The notes: generated from the sequence alone by a model not told the origin. Shown: positions 47,214 to 56,107, counted from the first letter of the stretch. The stretch is DNA of 64,000 nucleotides from Planococcus kocurii (GCF_001465835.2 NZ_CP013661.2:2658501-2722500), one strand, 5' to 3'. Program-made: numbers and translations.

Positions 47214-48002
47214 ATGGAGAGTACATTCAATCTGAATAAATTCCTGAAAGCGATGCAAAAGAGAAAGGCGTTAATCATTTTTGTTACGCTTGCGTTCGTT
47301 GTCTTTAGTGCAGTAGCAAGTTATACCCTTATAAAGCCGGTTTATAAGGCGACAACTCAAATTTTGATCAATCAAAATACCGCCATTAATCAGGACTTTA
47401 CTAGTTTGGATATTGATACGAACTTGCAATTAATCGGGACGTATAACGTCATTATTAAAAGTCCTGCGATTTTAACAACTGTAATTGAAAAATTACAGTT
47501 GGACGAAACGGTTCAATCATTGACCGATCGGATAACTGTCAACAATATTGAAAGCTCACAAGTAGTAACTTTATCGGTTGAAGATTCTTCTATGAAAGGA
47601 GCGGTACTGGTTGCTAATACGACTGCACAGGTTTTCCAAGAGGAAATTCAGCGAATGATGAAAGTGGATAATGTCAGCATCTTAGCTGCAGCTGAAACTA
47701 CTGCAAATCCTAATCCAATTCGTCCCGATCCGATTTTCAATATGGTGATTGGTGCAATTGTTGGTTTGGCTTTTGGCGTTGGCATCACACTAATTTTGGA
47801 GCAGTTAAACACGACAGTGCGCTCGGAAGAAGACATCGAAGAAATGGCTGGACTTCAGATTTTGGGGGTCGTTAGTCAAGTAGACAGTAATTTAAAGATG
47901 GAAAAGCCGTTAAATCTAACAACTAGATTGGAGAAGGATCATTATGCGGACAGCGAACAAGACAAAAAGGTTAATGCCGCGAAAATTGGTGGCTCGTACT
48001 AA
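47214..48002 (+). CDS. Wzz/YveK-type polysaccharide co-polymerase, second copy
   Basis: A 262-residue paralogue of the protein at 8085. Helix one is at about residues 20-42, a Wzz domain follows, then a proline-bearing motif (NPNPIRPDPIFN) and helix two near 175-197. The tail is about 20 residues longer than in the first copy. GGAGGATTTAATT precedes the ATG. Its end overlaps the kinase gene by 59 bases. It should activate that kinase at the membrane. Confidence 0.9.
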   Translation: MESTFNLNKFLKAMQKRKALIIFVTLAFVVFSAVASYTLIKPVYKATTQILINQNTAINQDFTSLDIDTNLQLIGTYNVIIKSPAILTTVIEKLQLDETVQSLTDRITVNNIESSQVVTLSVEDSSMKGAVLVANTTAQVFQEEIQRMMKVDNVSILAAAETTANPNPIRPDPIFNMVIGAIVGLAFGVGITLILEQLNTTVRSEEDIEEMAGLQILGVVSQVDSNLKMEKPLNLTTRLEKDHYADSEQDKKVNAAKIGGSY

Positions 48003-48639
48003 TCCGCATTCCATCGCAGCGGAACAATACCGAACAATAAGAACAAATATTAACTTCTCGACGCCTGATTTGCATTCGAGAGTCATTTTATTTACGTCTG
48101 CTGCAAAAGAAGAAGGAAAGTCGACAACGGCTGCAAATATGGCCATCGTTTTTGCCGAAACTGGAAAAAAAGTACTATTGATCGACGCAGACATGCGGCG
48201 TCCAACTTTATATCGAACATTTCAACTCGGCAATAACACAGGCTTATCCAATTTATTGTTGAGAAAAGGAAGCCTGAAGCAATCAGTCAAAGTGAGTGGC
48301 ATAGCAAATTTAGACCTACTTATGAGTGGACAAATCCCACCAAATCCGGCCGAGTTACTCGAAGCGGATGCTTTGGATGAATTGATCGCAGAGATGCGTG
48401 AAACCTACGATTATATTCTTTTCGATTCACCGCCAATCCTTTCTGTAACCGATTCTAAAATTTTAGCCAATCGATGCGACGGCACGGTACTGGTCGTTAA
48501 TACCGGCAAATCAGAAAAAATAAGCGTTGAAAAAGCACGTGATTCTTTAGCAACGGCAAAAGCCTTAATTTTGGGAGTGGTGTTGAATAATTACCCGATG
48601 AACAAGGAAAATTACTATTACCATAATTATAATGAATGA
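47944..48639 (+). CDS. BY-kinase (CpsD/CapB), second copy
   Basis: A 231-residue tyrosine kinase with Walker A SAAKEEGKSTTAANMA, Walker A' LIDADMRRPTLY and Walker B LFDSPPILSVTDS, all intact. The C-terminal tail is richer in tyrosine than the first copy (NKENYYYHNYNE), six tyrosines within 16 residues. ATG 47944 has GGAGAAGGATC upstream and lies inside the Wzz gene, so translation is coupled. Its substrates could be the two enzyme-like proteins encoded next. Confidence 0.9.
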   Translation: MRTANKTKRLMPRKLVARTNPHSIAAEQYRTIRTNINFSTPDLHSRVILFTSAAKEEGKSTTAANMAIVFAETGKKVLLIDADMRRPTLYRTFQLGNNTGLSNLLLRKGSLKQSVKVSGIANLDLLMSGQIPPNPAELLEADALDELIAEMRETYDYILFDSPPILSVTDSKILANRCDGTVLVVNTGKSEKISVEKARDSLATAKALILGVVLNNYPMNKENYYYHNYNE

Positions 48640-48671
48640 CCAAATGGAACTGTAGGAAAGGAAGAAAGTGA

Positions 48672-49619
48672 ATGAAGATTAGCAAACAGCAACTACTTGG
48701 AAATCTTCATCGTTGCCTCATTCCTGTTCTTGTCCTCTTTCGCCATTTCCATACATTTGTGCTCGTAGGATTTGAAAACCTGGAAGAAAAAATGGAACAC
48801 GTAGTCTTGCCCCAAGCACCTCATCTTACTGACAAAATAGTGATGGTAATCGGAGCGGGAGGAATGATTGGTTCAGAAATTAGCCGTCAGCTCATTCACT
48901 ATCAACCCGCTCAAATTTTACTGCTCGGACATGGACCGCAATCGATTTATTCGGTTGAGTACGAAGTAAGAAAACTGATGAAAAGACAGACAGAAATTAT
49001 CCCCATTATCTTAAATATTCAAGACAAAAAACGTCTTTTTGAAGCAGTCGAACGATACAAGCCCGATATAATCTACCATACAGACGGTCAACAGCAAATT
49101 GATGTCACAGAAGAAAGGCCATTAAAAGCAGTATACATCTCAGCGTTTGGAACAAAAAATAGTGCAGAAGCAGCCACTCGCTATCACGTTGATGCGTTTG
49201 TGTTAGTATCTTCTGAGCACGCAGCAAAGCCGTTAAACCTCAAAGAAGCGAATAAAAGATTGGCTGAAATAATCATAAATACTATTTCAATAACTAGTTT
49301 GACACGGTACGTCATCATTCGATTACCAGCACATGTTTTTAAAGAACAACTACCGGGAAACTTCTTTCCGCTGTTCGAGCAAAAAATAAAAACTGGTTAC
49401 GCAGTTCAGCACATTCTTCATGGTGGAGGACTAAAAACAGCTATAGGTAAAAGTAGCTTGTTTCAACTACAAGGGAAGTCTATCTACAAGGTACTCCAAA
49501 AATCACAAGGGCTTAGTCAACTAGACATGGCCCGTTTGTTGAAACTGTTGAAAACAGCATCTGAAGATGAGGCGCGTAAACTGGTTATTTCAATTATCGA
49601 ACAACAAAAGAATTTCTAA
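48672..49619 (+). CDS. EpsC/CapD-like NAD-binding protein lacking catalytic residues
   Basis: A 315-residue Rossmann protein related to the UDP-sugar 4,6-dehydratase domain of EpsC/CapD. The cofactor motif GAGGMIGSEISRQL is kept. At the active site the family's S-T/S-D-K-A becomes SSEHAAKP: Glu182 and His183 stand for the catalytic Asp and Lys. The membrane domain of the ~600-residue full-length family is missing, replaced by a short N-terminus. GGAAAGGAAG lies upstream. It is probably an inactive dehydratase relative with a binding or regulatory role. Confidence 0.75.
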   Translation: MKISKQQLLGNLHRCLIPVLVLFRHFHTFVLVGFENLEEKMEHVVLPQAPHLTDKIVMVIGAGGMIGSEISRQLIHYQPAQILLLGHGPQSIYSVEYEVRKLMKRQTEIIPIILNIQDKKRLFEAVERYKPDIIYHTDGQQQIDVTEERPLKAVYISAFGTKNSAEAATRYHVDAFVLVSSEHAAKPLNLKEANKRLAEIIINTISITSLTRYVIIRLPAHVFKEQLPGNFFPLFEQKIKTGYAVQHILHGGGLKTAIGKSSLFQLQGKSIYKVLQKSQGLSQLDMARLLKLLKTASEDEARKLVISIIEQQKNF

Positions 49620-49716
49620 CTGGTACCTGAATGATTGCGTTTGAAGATTTTGCTTTTTAAGCAGCGAATTTTTTGTTGCTCAGTAGAATAATAAAACAGG
49701 AAAAGGGTGAATTCGG

Positions 49717-50220
49717 ATGGGTGTAGAAAAATATCGAGATGAATTTAGTTTTGAAGAACTAGTGGGAAGCAACATACCTTTTCAAGATAGAGACATGATA
49801 GAACAGCATCCTTTCTTAAATAAAATCTATCCGTATGCTTTAAATACGATTCATCTTGTAACGTATTGCGAAAACAATACGGTATCGTTATTATCTGGCA
49901 GTTTGGAAATTGGGGCGGTTGAAAGCGATAATGGATTTGTGGAAAAGCTCGGTGAGATTTCATGTGGTTTGGATCAACAAGGAAATTTAAAATCGCATGC
50001 ATATAAGTTGAATACGCTTGAGAAAATTGATAAACATCCACAGACACGTTTTGTTTTTGGCGGAAGCCAAATTCCACATTTTGATCGGCTTAAAGCTTTT
50101 GTCATCAGTTTGCATATTCAAAACAAAGTTGAAGATGTTGTGTCATGGAAACTAGCGTTAACTTCAAAAGGACAAGTCATCTTACTTACCTCACTAACGG
50201 AAAAAGAGAATTTACTTTAA
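49717..50220 (+). CDS. Hypothetical protein in the polysaccharide module
   Basis: A 167-residue soluble protein with no family that I recognise. It is mixed alpha/beta by composition, with no signal peptide or membrane helix. Stretches such as YALNTIHLVTYCENNTVSLLSGSLEIG and TRFVFGGSQIPHFDRLKAF suggest a compact globular fold. AAAAGGGTGAATT precedes ATG 49717. It sits between the two enzyme-like pseudoenzymes on the same strand, so it probably belongs to the same transcript. Confidence 0.65.
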   Translation: MGVEKYRDEFSFEELVGSNIPFQDRDMIEQHPFLNKIYPYALNTIHLVTYCENNTVSLLSGSLEIGAVESDNGFVEKLGEISCGLDQQGNLKSHAYKLNTLEKIDKHPQTRFVFGGSQIPHFDRLKAFVISLHIQNKVEDVVSWKLALTSKGQVILLTSLTEKENLL

Positions 50221-50355
50221 CAAATTTCACGTGTCTTATACTAGCTGTTTTATTTTTTCGACATTCTACTATAAGAACTGTGCAAGATTTGACAAATTGG
50301 CACGGGCAATCCGAGAGCACATGGTAGAGGCAGGAGAAAGGGGATATCCGTCATC

Positions 50356-51642
50356 ATGTTACAAAATTTAAAAATAGCAGTTGTTGGATTGGGGTATGTC
50401 GGATTGCCCGTAGCAATTGCGTTTAATCATAAATACCCAGTTACCGGCTACGATACGAATACCGCTAGAATTCAGGCTTTGATGCTTGGACTAGATAAGA
50501 CAAACGAAGTAAGCCGTGAGGAATTTGAAAAAGCAACGATCGTTTTTACGGCGACCCCTTCAGATTTAAAAGATGCAGGGTTTATTATCATAGCCGTACC
50601 ATCAGCGATGGATGAAGACCATCTGCCAGATTTATCCGCTTTAAAAAAGGCTAGTAAATGTGTTGCGGAACATATGAAAAAAGGCGCGGTTATCGTCTAC
50701 GAATCCATTGTGGCACCCGGTGTGACTGAAGACTTGTGTATTCCATTACTCGAGAAGTATTCTGGGTACGAAAGCGGCAAAGAATTTTTTGTCGGGTATT
50801 CCCCTGCAAGAATTTTTCCAGGAGATAAAAAAAACAACTTTAAAAAAATGAAAAAAGTAGTTGCAGGACAAAATGAAGAAGTCACAGAATATCTGGCGAT
50901 GGTTTATGGCAGTATCGTTACTGGGGGTATACATAAAGCCTCTTCCATTTGTGTTGCTGAAACAGCACAGTTGATTGAAAATATTCAACAAGATGTTAAT
51001 ATAGCATTGATCAACGAATTGGCGAAGATCTGCGAGCAGTTGGGCATCGATACACAGGAAGTGCTAGAAACGGCAGGAAGTAAACGCGGTTTTTTAAAAA
51101 CAATGCCAAATTTAGTTGGTGGACAGGGAATCGGACTAGCTTCACATTATTTAGCGGACAAAGCAAGAAGTTTGGGGCAGCGTTCGGAAGTGATTGTGTC
51201 AGGACGTAAAATTAATGACGGAATGGGTCGTTTTATTGCGCAGTCGTTAATCAAAAAAATGAATCAGGAGAATACTAATGTCGCAACCAGTCGTGTGACG
51301 ATCTTGGGACTTTCTTTTCAAGAAGAAGTTCCCGATTTACGCAATTCTAAAGTAGTCGATATCGTCAAGGAACTAAAAGAACACGGCATCGATGTGCAAT
51401 TAGCAGATCCTTATGCTTCCGCTGAAGACACCACTCTCTACTACGAGTCTCATCTTTCACCTCACCACCAACTAAAACCAGCGCATGCAGTTATTTTGGC
51501 TGTTCCGCACAAGCCTTATAGAGAAAGTGGTTGGCAGCAGTTTGACAGTTTATTGATTGAGCAACAAGGAATAGTCTTTGATCTAAAAGGGGCGCTTGAT
51601 GCAAAGAAAAAACCTGAAAAGATTCAGTTATGGCGACTATAG
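50356..51642 (+). CDS. Nucleotide-sugar dehydrogenase homologue lacking catalytic residues
   Basis: A 428-residue TviB/WbpO-type UDP-HexNAc dehydrogenase homologue. The Rossmann motif VVGLGYVGLPVAIAF and the C-terminal domain (GRKINDGMGRF, PDLRNSKVVDIV) are well kept. Yet the catalytic segment GGHCIGVDPYYL reads GGQGIGLASHYL, so Gly258 replaces the nucleophile Cys. The catalytic Lys is Gln205 (TAQLIEN), and SPERINPGDK reads SPARIFPGDK. It can hardly oxidise its substrate, though it may still bind NAD and UDP-sugar. GAAAGGGG lies upstream. Confidence 0.85.
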   Translation: MLQNLKIAVVGLGYVGLPVAIAFNHKYPVTGYDTNTARIQALMLGLDKTNEVSREEFEKATIVFTATPSDLKDAGFIIIAVPSAMDEDHLPDLSALKKASKCVAEHMKKGAVIVYESIVAPGVTEDLCIPLLEKYSGYESGKEFFVGYSPARIFPGDKKNNFKKMKKVVAGQNEEVTEYLAMVYGSIVTGGIHKASSICVAETAQLIENIQQDVNIALINELAKICEQLGIDTQEVLETAGSKRGFLKTMPNLVGGQGIGLASHYLADKARSLGQRSEVIVSGRKINDGMGRFIAQSLIKKMNQENTNVATSRVTILGLSFQEEVPDLRNSKVVDIVKELKEHGIDVQLADPYASAEDTTLYYESHLSPHHQLKPAHAVILAVPHKPYRESGWQQFDSLLIEQQGIVFDLKGALDAKKKPEKIQLWRL

Positions 51643-51686
51643 TTATAAAAAAAGGATGAATGTCAGTTCACCGAATTGCACTAGTT

Positions 51687-51721
51687 GACCTATTTGCTTC
51701 TTGCAAATGGGTCTTTTTTTG
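51687..51721 (+). terminator. Terminator of the second polysaccharide module
   Basis: GACCTATTTGC pairs with GCAAATGGGTC (one G-U) around TTCTT, followed by TTTTTTT. Confidence 0.85.
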
Positions 51722-51811
51722 TCAATGAAAAACAAGGGATTTACGCACTTACAGTTTTTTCGAGTGACTTGACGGGTATGGAACAGTATAGAACTGGAGG
51801 AGGGCGAAGTT

Positions 51812-52141
51812 ATGGAAATTATTCCGAAAAGAGATTTGTTGAAAGATCGTTACGGAAATTTTTATAGGGTGTCTTATGCTTCTAAAAAATCGTTAACAAT
51901 CGTCAATGCAGCTATGTATCATGCTTTCAACCAAACACTCGATGAAGAGCTGGTAGCTAAAGTAAAGGCAAAATATCCGAATGATGTCGCCTGCGGAAAA
52001 TATTTCGCCGATTTGGTTCATGAACAAGTAGAACAGATGAGTACGGCTGAACACGCTGGCACTATTTACGACATTGAAGACGTAAAAAAAGAATACGATT
52101 TGCACATGAAACCGCTATACGATGATTCGTTTCACTTGTAA
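51812..52141 (+). CDS. Small hypothetical protein
   Basis: A 109-residue soluble, charged protein (KRDLLKDRYGNFYRVSYASK at the start, DVKKEYDLHMKPLYDD at the end). No family is recognised. The ribosome site GGAGGAGGGCGAAGTT before ATG 51812 is good, which supports it over an overlapping frame starting at 51685. It stands alone between a terminator and the LacI-family gene. Confidence 0.65.
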   Translation: MEIIPKRDLLKDRYGNFYRVSYASKKSLTIVNAAMYHAFNQTLDEELVAKVKAKYPNDVACGKYFADLVHEQVEQMSTAEHAGTIYDIEDVKKEYDLHMKPLYDDSFHL

Positions 52142-52356
52142 CAGTTTTATAAGTTTGTACCAATGAGAATTGCCAAGTTAGCACAAAAGGATTCATGCTA
52201 GTTTCAGTTTTAGAAAATCGTAAAACGGAGCAAATGAAAGAGTAAAATTCCTGCTGTTGCCTGCAGGAATTTTTACTGCGAATAAACACAAGGATGCTAG
52301 AAAAGCAGTTATAGTGTAAGCTAGAGTTCGATATTAGTGGAAAAGGGTTGAAAAGA

Positions 52357-53343
52357 ATGAAGTCTACAATCAATGCAAAAGATGTTGCAAAGCTTGCAGG
52401 TGTCTCGCAATCGTCTGTTTCTAGAGTCTATTTTGAAGGTGCAAAAGTTTCTAAAAAAACACGTCAAAAAGTATTGGCTGCAGCAGAAGAACTGGGCTAT
52501 CGGCCAAATGAGTTTGCCAGAAGTTTAATCACCAACCGAACAAAAATTATAGGCTTAGTGATGAAAGGCGTACAAAATCCTTTTTATCCTCAAGTCTTAA
52601 CACAGTTTACAGCTTCATTTAAAAAATTCGGCTATAGCATTCTATTCGTCCATACGAATAGCGATGAAATTCAAACTGAAGATATTGAGACCTTATTGAA
52701 TTACAATGTTGCTGGAGTGGTTATCACAGATGCAACGATGTCGCTAAATGTTGCAGAAAGCTTCAGAGCAAATCAGATTCCGTTGGTGTTTTTTAACCGG
52801 AAATTGAGCCGTTCTAATTTCTATTCGGTCTGCTGCAATAACTTGAGTGCAGGTCGTGCAATAGCAGAATATCTGATCGCTAAAGGCTCGAAAGATATGG
52901 CTTACATTTCGGGCAATGAAAATACATCGACTAGTCAAGAACGTGAAGAAGGATTTAGCGAAGTAGTGACTCAACACAATTTGAATTTCAAAAAGTATTC
53001 ATCAGATTATACATATGAAGGTGGCTATAAGACAACCCTTGCAATCATGGAAGAAGAGGCACTGCCGTCCGCTTTTTTTGTAGCGAATGATATTATGGCG
53101 CTAGGAGTTATGGATGCTTTACGGAAAAAAGAAATTCAAGTTCCAGCACAAGTTAAAGTGATTGGCTTTGATAACATTGGCATGTCTTCTTGGCCTGCTT
53201 ATGAACTGACAACTTGGGAACAACCGATTGAAAAAATGGTAGAAGAAACGGTGACTTATTTATTAGCTGAAATGATTGACTACACAGGCACAGCAGAGGC
53301 TGTAGAAGTGGATGGGGTATTTGTTGAACGGAAAACGACATAA
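52357..53343 (+). CDS. LacI family transcriptional regulator
   Basis: A 328-residue repressor. The N-terminal helix-turn-helix and hinge read NAKDVAKLAGVSQSSVSRV and GYRPNEFARSL. The periplasmic-binding-type domain includes IGLVMKGVQNPFYPQV, GVVITDATM and PSAFFVANDIMALGVMDAL. ATG 52357 is chosen after AAAAGGG; an in-frame TTG lies at 52348. It directly precedes the HisD-like operon, whose promoter carries a LacI-type palindrome, so it is very likely the local regulator. Confidence 0.92.
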   Translation: MKSTINAKDVAKLAGVSQSSVSRVYFEGAKVSKKTRQKVLAAAEELGYRPNEFARSLITNRTKIIGLVMKGVQNPFYPQVLTQFTASFKKFGYSILFVHTNSDEIQTEDIETLLNYNVAGVVITDATMSLNVAESFRANQIPLVFFNRKLSRSNFYSVCCNNLSAGRAIAEYLIAKGSKDMAYISGNENTSTSQEREEGFSEVVTQHNLNFKKYSSDYTYEGGYKTTLAIMEEEALPSAFFVANDIMALGVMDALRKKEIQVPAQVKVIGFDNIGMSSWPAYELTTWEQPIEKMVEETVTYLLAEMIDYTGTAEAVEVDGVFVERKTT

Positions 53344-53349
53344 TAAGTG

Positions 53350-53378
53350 TTGACATTTACCGAAAATGCGCATATTCT
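53350..53378 (+). promoter_or_regulatory. Sigma-A promoter of the HisD-like operon
   Basis: TTGACA, 17 bases, TATTCT, starting just after the LacI-family stop codon. Confidence 0.8.
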
Positions 53379-53392
53379 CTAAATAGTTTCAT

Positions 53393-53412
53393 TTTTGCAT
53401 ACGTATTCAAAA
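53393..53412. promoter_or_regulatory. LacI-type operator
   Basis: TTTTGCATACGTATTCAAAA is a palindrome at 18 of 20 positions with a central CG, as in LacI/GalR operators. It lies just downstream of the expected transcription start of the HisD-like operon, suited to repression. Confidence 0.75.
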
Positions 53413-53431
53413 ATAAAGGTTTGGAGGAATT

Positions 53432-54712
53432 ATGATGATGAAAGTATTGAAAGCAGGAAAATCCCAAGAAGAAGTAAGCGCTAACGATTCGAAAGTTTCA
53501 CAAATAGTGGCGGAGGCATTATTAGCCATTGAAGAAAATGGCGATCAAGCAGTGCGTGAACTATCAGGTAAATTTGATAATTGGCAGCCAGAATCTTTTC
53601 GCTTGTCTCAGGCTGAAATAAATGAAATCGTTTCCACTGTTCCTGATCATGTTATCGAAGACATTAAGTTTGCCCAAAAAAATATTCGCGACTTTGCAGA
53701 AGCACAGCTGGCTTCTATGAATGACGTTGAAGTAGAAAATATACCAGGAGTTATTCTTGGACATAAAAACATTCCAGTGAACAGTGTAGGCTGCTATATT
53801 CCAGGTGGACGTTATCCGATGGTTGCTTCCGCTCATATGAGTGTGTTAACAGCAAAAGTTGCAGGTGTTAAACGTGTAATCGCTTGCACACCGCCAATCA
53901 ATGGAGAAATTCCAAACGCGACAATTGCCGCAATGTCACTTGCTGGGGCAGATGAAATCTATTTACTTGGTGGAATTCAAGCGATGGCAGCGATGGCGAT
54001 CGGAACGGAAACAATTAAATCAGTTGATATGATCGTCGGGCCGGGAAATGCCTTTGTAGCGGAAGCGAAGCGTCAATTGTACGGACGTGTTGGAATCGAC
54101 TTATTTGCTGGACCGACTGAAACGCTAGTGGTAGCAGATCATACAGCGGATGCCGAAATGGTGGCGACAGATCTTCTAGGTCAAGGAGAGCACGGCCCCA
54201 CTTCACCAGGAGCATTGATTACAACTTCAGAAGAACTAGCAAATGAAACAATTAAAGAAATCGAACGCCAATTAGAAACATTAGTAACGGCCGATGTTGC
54301 ACGCGTTTCATGGGAAGATTACGGCCAAATCTTACTAGTCGATTCAATAGAAGAAGCACGTATTGAAGCAGACCGTTTGGCATTTGAGCATGTTGAAATC
54401 CTAACAGAAAATCCTGATTATTTCCTTGAAAATATGACGAATTATGGCTGTTTATTTTTAGGACCCGAAACGAATGTGGCATATGGCGACAAAGTAATTG
54501 GGACTAACCATACATTGCCGACAAAAGGCGCTGCTCGTTACACAGGTGGATTGTGGGTAGGTAAGTTCATCAAAACCGTTACGTATCAGAAAGTAACACC
54601 AGAAGCGAGTGCTTATATTGGTGAATATGCAGCACGTTTATGTCAGCTTGAAAACTTCGCAGGACATGCAGAACAGGCGCTTCTCAGAGTCAGAAGATAC
54701 GGCAGTAAATAA
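53432..54712 (+). CDS. HisD-family dehydrogenase in a catabolic operon
   Basis: A 426-residue zinc- and NAD-dependent dehydrogenase of the histidinol dehydrogenase family: [69 protein letters not shown] and [21 protein letters not shown]. No other his gene is near; it is followed by a permease and two more dehydrogenases. It may therefore oxidise another alcohol or hydroxy acid, like HpsN for dihydroxypropane sulfonate, rather than make histidine. Three ATGs follow GGAGGAATT; the first is taken. Confidence 0.82.
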   Translation: MMMKVLKAGKSQEEVSANDSKVSQIVAEALLAIEENGDQAVRELSGKFDNWQPESFRLSQAEINEIVSTVPDHVIEDIKFAQKNIRDFAEAQLASMNDVEVENIPGVILGHKNIPVNSVGCYIPGGRYPMVASAHMSVLTAKVAGVKRVIACTPPINGEIPNATIAAMSLAGADEIYLLGGIQAMAAMAIGTETIKSVDMIVGPGNAFVAEAKRQLYGRVGIDLFAGPTETLVVADHTADAEMVATDLLGQGEHGPTSPGALITTSEELANETIKEIERQLETLVTADVARVSWEDYGQILLVDSIEEARIEADRLAFEHVEILTENPDYFLENMTNYGCLFLGPETNVAYGDKVIGTNHTLPTKGAARYTGGLWVGKFIKTVTYQKVTPEASAYIGEYAARLCQLENFAGHAEQALLRVRRYGSK

Positions 54713-54742
54713 GTTACTCTAAGGGGTATGGGGGGTTGTTTT

Positions 54743-56059
54743 ATGCTTGGTATGTTGGGAATGTTTGGTGGCTTAATTTTATTGATCATTTTGACGATGC
54801 GCGGGATGAACTTGTTGATCGCAGCACCGTTAACTGCTTTGTTTGTTGCGTTATTAAATGGATTGCCGTTGTTTCCTCAGCTTGCTGAGGAAGGGGCAGC
54901 TAACTTTTTAACAAATTACATGACCGGTTTTACAGGCTTTATCGCTTCTTGGTATTTGATGTTCTTGACCGGTGCCATTTTTGGTAAAGTGATGGAAGAC
55001 AGTGGTGCAGCTGACAGCGTATCAAAATGGATCGTTAGCAAAATTGGGATGAAACGTGCGGCTCTAGCTGTTGTTCTTGCTTGTGCGGTTTTAACTTATG
55101 GCGGCGTCAGTTTGTTCGTTGTCGCTTTCTCTGTGTATCCGATGGCACTCAGCCTATTTAGACAAGCTGATTTGCCGAGACGTTTTATCCCAGCGGCGCT
55201 TGCTTTTGGATCGACCACTTTTACAATGACTTCTGCTGGTTCGCCTGAAATCCAAAACTGGATTCCCATTGAATTTTTAGGAACGACACCGTATGCAGGG
55301 TGGGAGGTCAGTATCATCGTAGCCTTATTCATGATGATTTTTGGGTACTGGTGGTTGAAGAAAATGATTTCCAAAGCGTTAGTAAAAGGGGAGCGATTTA
55401 CCGCTCGGAAAACCGATCCGTCTGCAGAAGAACGCACAGAATTACCAAATCCTTTACTCAGTATGATTCCGCTTGTTGTGGTTCTAGGCATTTCATTTCT
55501 TTTCCACAATTCGCTTGGAACTTCGGCATTGATTATTGCGTTAAGCGGCGGTATTGCAACAACTTATTTTCTTAACAGAAAATATTTCCGCAATATTGGA
55601 GATGCCTTCAGTGAAGGTGCAGTAGGAGCTGTTATCGCAATTGCTAATACGGCAGCAGTGGTTGGTTTTGGTGGAGTTGTCAAAGCGACACCTTCTTTTG
55701 AAACAGCGGTTGATGTCATGACGGGTATTCCAGGAAGCCCGTTAATTGGGGGTGCACTGGCGGTGGCGGTCATTGCCGGATTGACAGGTTCGTCTTCGGG
55801 TGGACAAGCGATTGCTTTACCCCTGCTTGCACCTCATTATTTAGATATGGGAGTCGATCCAGAAGCCTTACACAGAACGGTTTCCATTTCTTCAGGTTCA
55901 CTCGATTCAATGCCGCAGGGTGGTTATGTCGTAACGACTATTCGCTCAATTGCAGGTGAAACACATAAAGATGCGTATCCTGCATTTGGTGCATTAACCG
56001 TTGTCGTGCCACTCATTGGTGCTGCACTGGCAGTTGTATTATTCTCACTTGGATTATAA
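54743..56059 (+). CDS. GntP-family organic acid permease
   Basis: A 438-residue carrier with about 12 membrane helices. GGVSLFVVAFSVYPMALSLFRQ, TFTMTSAGSPEIQNWIP, AIANTAAVVGFGGVV and SSGSLDSMPQGGYV are typical of GntP/H+ symporters, which take up gluconate and other hydroxy acids. ATG 54743 follows TATGGGGGGTTG; ATG 54728 is in frame but lies within that site. It probably imports the substrate of the adjacent HisD-like enzyme. Confidence 0.88.
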   Translation: MLGMLGMFGGLILLIILTMRGMNLLIAAPLTALFVALLNGLPLFPQLAEEGAANFLTNYMTGFTGFIASWYLMFLTGAIFGKVMEDSGAADSVSKWIVSKIGMKRAALAVVLACAVLTYGGVSLFVVAFSVYPMALSLFRQADLPRRFIPAALAFGSTTFTMTSAGSPEIQNWIPIEFLGTTPYAGWEVSIIVALFMMIFGYWWLKKMISKALVKGERFTARKTDPSAEERTELPNPLLSMIPLVVVLGISFLFHNSLGTSALIIALSGGIATTYFLNRKYFRNIGDAFSEGAVGAVIAIANTAAVVGFGGVVKATPSFETAVDVMTGIPGSPLIGGALAVAVIAGLTGSSSGGQAIALPLLAPHYLDMGVDPEALHRTVSISSGSLDSMPQGGYVVTTIRSIAGETHKDAYPAFGALTVVVPLIGAALAVVLFSLGL

Positions 56060-56063
56060 GATG

Positions 56064-56107
56064 AAACTGCCCAACAAACTTTCGGTTCCTTGTTTGTTGG
56101 GCAGTTT
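56064..56107 (+). other. Strong hairpin inside the catabolic operon
   Basis: AAACTGCCCAACAAAC pairs with GTTTGTTGGGCAGTTT around a 12-base loop. Only a short T stretch follows, so it may be a partial terminator or an mRNA-stability structure that lowers downstream expression. Confidence 0.6.

Noticed and set aside
51685..51867. 60-codon frame overlapping the hypothetical gene at 51812
   Set aside because: It begins inside a terminator stem and lacks a ribosome site, whereas the overlapping frame at 51812 has a strong one.
53432..54712. Histidine biosynthesis operon
   Set aside because: Only the HisD-family gene is present; all neighbours are catabolic (permease, two dehydrogenases, LacI regulator).
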